Positions 7,170 to 10,657 of a stretch of DNA of 10,657 nt are shown here, one piece after another (the first letter of the stretch is position 1; each line of letters begins with the position of its first letter). The stretch comes from Opitutaceae bacterium (GTDB lineage Bacteria > Verrucomicrobiota > Verrucomicrobiia > Opitutales > Opitutaceae). Location of the stretch: NCBI GenBank assembly GCA_020847775.1, contig JADLBI010000156.1, positions 1 to 10,657 of the forward strand, in the 5' to 3' direction. The position numbers and the translations under genes are program-made. Below the pieces are notes generated by a model. It was not told the DNA's origin. It saw nothing but the letters and a program-made list of their open reading frames with translations, and ran no database searches.

Positions 7170-7469
7170 TCAGGCCATCTGCTCCGCCGGGATAACCCTG
7201 GAGAGTTCCCAACCATGAGAGCGTTCCATCTCCCGCAGGTCAAACATGGCCTGGAGATTCAGCCAGCTCCGCGGATCAACCTGGAAAAACCGGCCCAGCC
7301 GGGCGGCGGTGTCGGCGGTGATGGAGCGGCGGCCGGCGAGGATTTCGCTCAGGCGGCTCTGCGGGATGCCGGTGGCCTTGGCGGCGGCCAGTTGAGTGAT
7401 GCCCAGCGGCGCGAAGAACTCGTCCCGCAAGATGAGGCCGGGGTGAATAAGGGGGGAGATTTTGCTCAT
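7170..7469 (-). CDS. higA: HigA-type antitoxin, XRE-family DNA-binding protein
   Basis: This is the predicted antitoxin and autorepressor of a type II toxin-antitoxin pair. It has 99 residues and opens with the family-typical HPGLILRDEFFAPLGIT. The helix-turn-helix lies at about residues 24-58 (QLAAAKATGIPQSRLSEILAG, then ITADTAARLGRFF), followed by the dimerisation segment WLNLQAMFDLRE. HigA proteins bind the toxin and repress the operon promoter. The gene starts 6 bases after the higB stop, so the order is toxin first, antitoxin second, as is characteristic of higBA. It has no Shine-Dalgarno sequence, so translation may be coupled to higB. The 44-codon sucD fragment begins 17 bases downstream on the same strand and may be transcribed with it. 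Confidence 0.92.
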   Translation of the reverse strand: MSKISPLIHPGLILRDEFFAPLGITQLAAAKATGIPQSRLSEILAGRRSITADTAARLGRFFQVDPRSWLNLQAMFDLREMERSHGWELSRVIPAEQMA

Positions 7470-7475
7470 GATGAT

Positions 7476-7757
7476 TTAGTGGTAGTCGGTGATTTTAACC
7501 TTTTCAGCGTCGGTTCCGGTCCAATGAAAACAGATGCGCCACTGGTCGTTGATGCGGATGCTGTGCTGCCCGGCCCGGTTGCCTTTCAGGGCTTCGAGCC
7601 GGTTGCCGGGCGGAACGCGCAGGAAGGCGAGTTCCACTGCGGCATCAATCAGTTGGAGTTTCATGAGCGCCCGCCGGTGGATGTCGGGCGGCAGTCGGCG
7701 CAAACGGATGCCCTGCCAAAGCTTCTCCGTCTCATCGTTGGCGAAGCTCTTGATCAC
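7476..7757 (-). CDS. higB: HigB-type toxin, RelE/ParE superfamily mRNA interferase
   Basis: This is the predicted ribosome-dependent mRNA endonuclease of the HigBA pair. I chose the GTG at 7757, giving VIKSFANDETEKLW and 93 residues, because the family normally begins MIKSF and is 92-93 residues long. A GTG three codons upstream at 7766 is the alternative (96 residues). Family features are RLPPDI, PPGNRLEALKG, and SIRINDQWRICF with the likely catalytic arginine R74. The C-terminal DYH (91-93) matches the active-site end of Proteus HigB. Toxin and antitoxin are both intact, so the module may be functional. A perfect TATAAT lies just upstream. Confidence 0.92.
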   Translation of the reverse strand: MIKSFANDETEKLWQGIRLRRLPPDIHRRALMKLQLIDAAVELAFLRVPPGNRLEALKGNRAGQHSIRINDQWRICFHWTGTDAEKVKITDYH

Positions 7758-7780
7758 GGCGATCACAGTGGTGCCGCAAG

Positions 7781-7807
7781 ATTATACGTCAAGCAGATAA
7801 CTGATAA
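7781..7807 (-). promoter_or_regulatory. Candidate higBA promoter
   Basis: On the minus strand a perfect -10 hexamer TATAAT occupies 7786-7781. The best -35 match is TTATCA (7807-7802), four of six consensus positions, with a short 15-base spacing. A TTGACG lies directly against the -10 and cannot be its -35. The -10 is 15-24 bases upstream of the two candidate GTG starts, so the transcript would have a very short leader. On the plus strand the -35 area reads gataactgataa, two GATAA copies 7 bases apart, which could be a HigA contact site; that is speculation. Confidence 0.4.
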
Positions 7808-7866
7808 GGTGACCCGTCATCAGGTCCGTATGCCTTTTCCGCAACCCAAGGCTCCTTTCAGGCAAT

Positions 7867-8502
7867 CTATTGGGGTTGGATTATTACTTTCTCCGGGGGC
7901 TCAATCTTAGGGACGTGTGGTTTGAGTTCCTGTAATCGGTGCTGATGGAGGAAGGGCGGGCGCAAGGCGTGAAGCGGCTTTAATGCGCGGGCAAAAAAGT
8001 CACCGCCCTCTTCGGTCATGTCGGCAAGGATATCCATCTTGCCACCGACGATTTGAATTTCTCCGCACCCAAAACAGATTAAGGCGGCAGCAACCAGTTC
8101 GCCTTCCTTTAACCATTGGAGTCCATAATCGGCGTGAAACCCGCCGCACTGTTTGAATGCAATCAGGTCGCCAGGTTTATGCGGTATGAAGAGGTTTTGG
8201 CACAGAAAGCCAGTGGTGAGCTTGGCTTTGAATTCTTTGTCGGCCGGGAGACGTTGTGAATAGAAGACCTGTTTGGCGATGGTTGTGGTTGGATGCTTGG
8301 AAATCTCGATCTCCCGTTCGACCGGTTCCCAGTAGTGATGGGGCAGCCCCTCAAGGATCTCCAACTGGTCGGCGTTATTCAGGGCTTCATAAAACCATAG
8401 GAGATCAACTTCCGTGGGCTTGGGTGGCGGTGCAGGGATATTGCCTGCGCAAACACAAGCGGACAGAGCGGCGAGTAATATGCCCACGATTTTCCTAGGC
8501 AT
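7867..8502 (-). CDS. Predicted lipoprotein of unknown function
   Basis: This is a 211-residue protein I cannot name. The N-terminus MPRKIVGILLAALSACVCAG has a positively charged start, a hydrophobic core and a lipobox LSAC at residues 13-16, so it should be exported and lipidated on Cys16. A short proline-rich linker (IPAPPPKPTE) follows. The central region has a spaced pattern, CGGFHADYGLQW followed about 15 residues later by CFGCGE. This resembles a family of small uncharacterised exported proteins I associate with Planctomycetes and Verrucomicrobia. The cysteines and His could bind metal or form disulfides, but no cofactor motif is certain. The C-terminus is proline- and histidine-containing and polar. 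It lies between sucD and higB, 54 bases after sucD, inside the possible island, on the same strand. Confidence 0.8.
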   Translation of the reverse strand: MPRKIVGILLAALSACVCAGNIPAPPPKPTEVDLLWFYEALNNADQLEILEGLPHHYWEPVEREIEISKHPTTTIAKQVFYSQRLPADKEFKAKLTTGFLCQNLFIPHKPGDLIAFKQCGGFHADYGLQWLKEGELVAAALICFGCGEIQIVGGKMDILADMTEEGGDFFARALKPLHALRPPFLHQHRLQELKPHVPKIEPPEKVIIQPQ

Positions 8503-8556
8503 AAAAGTGACCCTGTCGGGATGGAAAATCAGTCGTTGGCTCTTGCTTGCGATACA

Positions 8557-8676
8557 CTATGCCAGTGTGACTCCTTTGGCCTTGGCGGCGCGGAGGAGGG
8601 CGTCGGCCATGTCGGAGGGGGTGGCGGCGACTTCGATGCCGCATTCCTTGAACACGGCGATCTTGGCCGAGGCGGT
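8557..8676 (-). repeat. Direct repeat, right copy (3' end of intact sucD)
   Basis: This is the partner of the repeat at 7018-7137 and forms the last 39 codons plus stop of sucD. Its sequence continues without a break into the rest of sucD, so this copy is the one that completes the functional gene. The differences from the other copy lie on both sides of the 38-base identical core (8582-8619). Confidence 0.8.
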
Positions 8677-9480
8677 GTCCTCGTGGCCACCGACGACCGC
8701 GCCGGCGTGGCCCATGCGGCGACCGGCGGGGGCGGTCGCGCCGGCGATGAAACCGGCGACGGGCTTTTTGCAGTTGGCCTTGATCCAGCGCGCGGCCTCG
8801 ACCTCGGCGTTGCCACCGATTTCGCCGATGAGGATGATGCCTTTGGTGTCGGGGTCTTCGTTGAAGAGTTTGATCACGTCGAGGTGCGAGGTGCCGTTGA
8901 CGGGGTCGCCGCCGATGCCGACTGGGGTGGACTGGCCGAGGCCCTTGCAGGTGATTTGGTAAACCGCTTCGTAGGTGAGGGTGCCGGAGCGCGAGACGAC
9001 GCCGACGTGGCCTTTTTTATGAATGTAGCCGGGCGCGATGCCGATGCGGCAGCCGCCGTGGGAATCTTTGACGGTGCCGGGCGTGACGAGGCCTGGGCAG
9101 TTGGGGCCGATGAGGCGCGTCTTGGCGCCGCTCATCGCACGCTTCACCCGGATCATGTCCTTGATCGGAATGCCCTCGGTGATGCAGACGGCGAGATCGA
9201 GCCCGGCGTCAACGCATTCCAAGATCGCGTCGCCGGCGAAGGGCGGCGGCACGAAGATGGCGGAGACGGTCGCGCCGGTGGTTTTGGCGGCTTCAGCGAC
9301 CGAGTTGAAGATCGGCACCTTGACGCCGTTGTGTTCGAAGACTTGGCCGCCCTTGCCGGGGGTGACACCGGCGACGACCTGCGTGCCGTAGTCGAGCGAG
9401 AGCTGGGCGTGCTTGCCACCGAAGGCGCCGGTGATGCCTTGGACGATGATCTTGGTGGTGGGAGAAATTAGAATGCTCAT
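8557..9480 (-). CDS. sucD: Succinyl-CoA synthetase alpha subunit
   Basis: The alpha subunit of the citric-acid-cycle enzyme that interconverts succinyl-CoA and succinate with ATP or GTP formation binds CoA and carries the phosphohistidine. Visible features are the CoA-binding Rossmann region with QGITGAFGG (14-22) and VTPGKGGQ (39-46), ITEGIP (100-105), GPNCPG (125-130), SRSGTLTYE (163-171) and GIGGDP (188-193). The active-site histidine is H258 in GRRMGHAGAVVGG. The length of 307 residues exceeds the usual 290, partly through about eight extra residues (TVKDSHGG, 136-143) before CRIGI compared with E. coli as I recall it. The start ATG follows a 140-base structured spacer after sucC and has no Shine-Dalgarno sequence. 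Its final 120 bases recur at 7018-7137, so its present 3' end may have been replaced. Confidence 0.96.
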   Translation of the reverse strand: MSILISPTTKIIVQGITGAFGGKHAQLSLDYGTQVVAGVTPGKGGQVFEHNGVKVPIFNSVAEAAKTTGATVSAIFVPPPFAGDAILECVDAGLDLAVCITEGIPIKDMIRVKRAMSGAKTRLIGPNCPGLVTPGTVKDSHGGCRIGIAPGYIHKKGHVGVVSRSGTLTYEAVYQITCKGLGQSTPVGIGGDPVNGTSHLDVIKLFNEDPDTKGIILIGEIGGNAEVEAARWIKANCKKPVAGFIAGATAPAGRRMGHAGAVVGGHEDTASAKIAVFKECGIEVAATPSDMADALLRAAKAKGVTLA

Positions 9481-9620
9481 GGGGAAAGTAATGAGTAGTG
9501 GGTAGCGAGTAGTGAGTAGCGAGTAGTGGGTAGGGTGGAGTGGTGGACGGTGTTTCGCGGTTTTGTCGGCTTGGTATGCTTGCTACACGCTACTCACTAC
9601 CCGCTACTCCGCTGGTGGCG
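9481..9620 (-). repeat. sucC-sucD spacer: 7-base tandem repeat and long inverted repeat
   Basis: This 140-base spacer lies inside what should be a bicistronic operon. Bases 9493-9533 are six successive units of 7 (gagtagt, gggtagc, gagtagt, gagtagc, gagtagt, gggtag). Bases 9583-9609 contain the same motif inverted (ctacacg, ctactca, ctacccg, ctactc). The arms 9500-9526 and 9583-9609 pair at 24 of 27 positions across a 56-base spacer, so the transcript could form a long stem-loop between the two cistrons. There is no T-run that would make it a standard terminator. It may tune the amounts of the two subunits, protect the mRNA, or be a dispersed genomic repeat. Confidence 0.8.
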
Positions 9621-9633
9621 TTAGGCCACCAGC
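9611..9633 (-). promoter_or_regulatory. Perfect hairpin containing the sucC stop codon
   Basis: On the minus strand gctggtggc and gccaccagc form a perfect 9-base-pair stem with a 5-base loop (ctaac); the loop includes the first bases of the sucC stop region (TAA at 9623-9621). The last sense codons of sucC form the 5' arm. No U-tract follows, so it is not a classical intrinsic terminator. It directly abuts the longer inverted repeat (9583-9609). It may block 3' exonucleases or influence translation of sucD. Confidence 0.55.
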
Positions 9634-10657
9634 TTCACGATTTTTTGGGCGGCGTCGGCCATGGTGTCGCCCGAGACGAGGGCGAGGCCGGATTGGGCGA
9701 GGGTGGTCTTGCCCGCGGCGACGTTGTTGCCTTCGAGACGCACGACGAGCGGAAGCTTGAGGCCGACTTCCTTGACGGCTTCGACAATGCCTTCGGCGAT
9801 CACGTTGCAGTCCATGATGCCGCCGAAGATGTTCACGAAAATGCCCTGCACATTGGCGTCGCCGAGGATGATCTTGAAGGCGGCGACGACTTTCTCCTTG
9901 GACGCGCCACCGCCGACGTCGAGGAAGTTGGCGGGGTTGCCGCCGTAGTGCTTAATGATGTCCATCGTGGACATCGCGAGACCGGCGCCGTTGACGAGGC
10001 AGGCGATGTTGCCGTCGAGCGCGATGTAGGCGAGGTCGTATTTTGAGGCTTCGATTTCCTTCGGGTCCTCTTCGTTGAGGTCGCGGAGGGCGACGATTTC
10101 GGGGTGGCGGAAGAGCGCGTTGGCGTCGAAGGAGACCTTGGCGTCGAGCGCGAGCACCTGATCGTCGGGCGTGGTGATGAGCGGGTTGACCTCGACCATC
10201 GAGGCGTCGGTCTCCCACCACATGCGGTAGAGGTTGCGGATGAGTTTGGCGGCGTTCTTGGCCTCGGCGGGGTTGAATTTCAGCGCGCCGAGTAGTTCGC
10301 GCACTTGGTAGTCGGCGAGGCCGTAGGCGGGATCGACGAGGACCTTGGTGATTTTCTCTGGCGTCTCGTGCGCGACCTTTTCGATTTCCACGCCGCCTTC
10401 GGTCGAGGCGACGATGACGGGTTTCGATGAGGCGCGGTCGAGGAGGATGGCGAGGTAGTATTCCTTTTTGATGTCGCTCGCGACGGTGAAGTAGATCGTC
10501 TGCACCTTGCGCCCGGCGGGGCCGGTTTGCGCGGTGACGAGGGTGTGGCCGAGCATATTGCCCGCCATGGCTTTGGCGTCGGCCTTGGTCTGGCAGAATT
10601 TCACGCCGCCTTTGAAGCCGTTGGTAAAGGAGCCCTTGCCGCGGCCGCCGGCGTGGA
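9621..10657 (-). CDS. sucC: Succinyl-CoA synthetase beta subunit, 5' end missing
   Basis: The beta subunit supplies the ATP-grasp nucleotide-binding domain and the succinate site. The frame is open to the right edge; the first residues read HAGGRGKGSFTNGFKGGVKF, the conserved ATP-grasp loop, so the GTG at 10604 is internal. About 344 residues are visible and roughly 45-50 N-terminal ones are missing, compared with a usual length near 390. Other features are VVASTEGGVEIE, EVNPL (metal and nucleotide binding), FLDVGGGASKEKV, VNIFGGIMDCNVIAEGI, and RLEGNNVAAGK near the C-terminus. The visible sequence does not settle ATP versus GTP preference. It precedes sucD on the same strand, and its stop codon lies in the loop of a perfect 9-base-pair hairpin. 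Confidence 0.96.
   Translation of the reverse strand, partial: HAGGRGKGSFTNGFKGGVKFCQTKADAKAMAGNMLGHTLVTAQTGPAGRKVQTIYFTVASDIKKEYYLAILLDRASSKPVIVASTEGGVEIEKVAHETPEKITKVLVDPAYGLADYQVRELLGALKFNPAEAKNAAKLIRNLYRMWWETDASMVEVNPLITTPDDQVLALDAKVSFDANALFRHPEIVALRDLNEEDPKEIEASKYDLAYIALDGNIACLVNGAGLAMSTMDIIKHYGGNPANFLDVGGGASKEKVVAAFKIILGDANVQGIFVNIFGGIMDCNVIAEGIVEAVKEVGLKLPLVVRLEGNNVAAGKTTLAQSGLALVSGDTMADAAQKIVKLVA

Larger units (their letters stand above)
7018..8676. mobile_element. Possible integrated island bounded by duplicated sucD 3' ends
   Basis: The segment between the two sucD ends carries a predicted lipoprotein gene and a HigB/HigA pair, all on the minus strand like sucD. Elements that integrate at the 3' end of a gene and restore it with their own copy of that end are well known, for example at icd and tRNA genes, and they leave exactly this arrangement. 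The lipoprotein gene looks somewhat AT-richer than the metabolic genes (two 60-base samples counted by hand gave 52% and 48% GC), but counts elsewhere ranged from 52% to 72%, so this is weak. No integrase, transposase or terminal inverted repeat was found. Local duplication followed by insertion is an alternative. Confidence 0.35.

Noticed and set aside
7018..7212. Longer start at 7212 for the SucD-tail fragment
   Set aside because: The extra residues overlap the end of higA in another frame and show no SucD similarity; the ATG at 7152 is more reasonable.
7143..7910. 255-codon plus-strand frame across higBA
   Set aside because: It is antisense to both higA and higB, which are strongly recognisable, and it has no recognisable motif.
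8503..8556. Possible terminator after sucD
   Set aside because: Only a 3-base stem (CCC/GGG) precedes a short T-run on the minus strand, too weak to call.
8521..9471. 316-codon plus-strand frame opposite sucD
   Set aside because: It is rich in Gly, Asp and Ala in the way of antisense frames; sucD on the minus strand has all its active-site motifs.
9493..9609. CRISPR array
   Set aside because: The units are 7 bases long and contiguous without unique spacers, so this is a simple tandem and inverted repeat.
1..10657. tRNA, rRNA or riboswitch genes
   Set aside because: The few gaps between genes are short, and none shows a cloverleaf, rRNA sequence or recognisable aptamer.

Overview
The window looks like chromosomal DNA from a GC-rich bacterium. 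The best guess is a member of Verrucomicrobiota, perhaps Opitutaceae, judged from the protein style, the serA-plsY-hom-lysC-thrC gene order and the near absence of Shine-Dalgarno sequences. That assignment is inference; no rRNA or other marker is present. Most of the window is conserved core metabolism. One short accessory island sits beside the succinyl-CoA synthetase genes.

Left half, plus strand (1-5830): a compact amino-acid cluster. It holds the 3' part of serA (serine branch), plsY (first acylation step of phospholipid synthesis), hom, lysC and thrC (aspartate to threonine). plsY and hom overlap by 4 bases (ATGA), serA and plsY are 3 bases apart, and hom and lysC are 14 bases apart, so the first four genes are probably one transcription unit. 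thrC follows a 109-base spacer that contains a degenerate 7-base tandem repeat. asd and thrB, needed to complete the threonine pathway, are not here.

Middle, minus strand (5837-6847): a YghZ-type aldo/keto reductase, convergent with thrC and only 6 bases from it.

Right half, minus strand (7018-10657): sucC (5' end outside the window) and sucD encode the two subunits of succinyl-CoA synthetase. Their spacer contains a perfect hairpin with the sucC stop codon in its loop and a long imperfect inverted repeat built from 7-base units. Downstream of sucD lie a predicted lipoprotein of unknown function and a HigB/HigA-type toxin-antitoxin pair. Then comes a second, diverged copy of the last 120 bases of sucD (7018-7137 against 8557-8676, 107 of 120 identical by eye). 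This direct duplication of a gene's 3' end around a toxin-antitoxin cassette is the most interesting feature. It looks like the scar of a small integrated element that used the sucD 3' end as its attachment site, although no integrase is visible.

I did not find an entirely new multi-gene system. The points most worth following up are the sucD-bounded island, its 44-residue SucD-tail ORF, the uncharacterised lipoprotein, and the 7-base repeats in two spacers.
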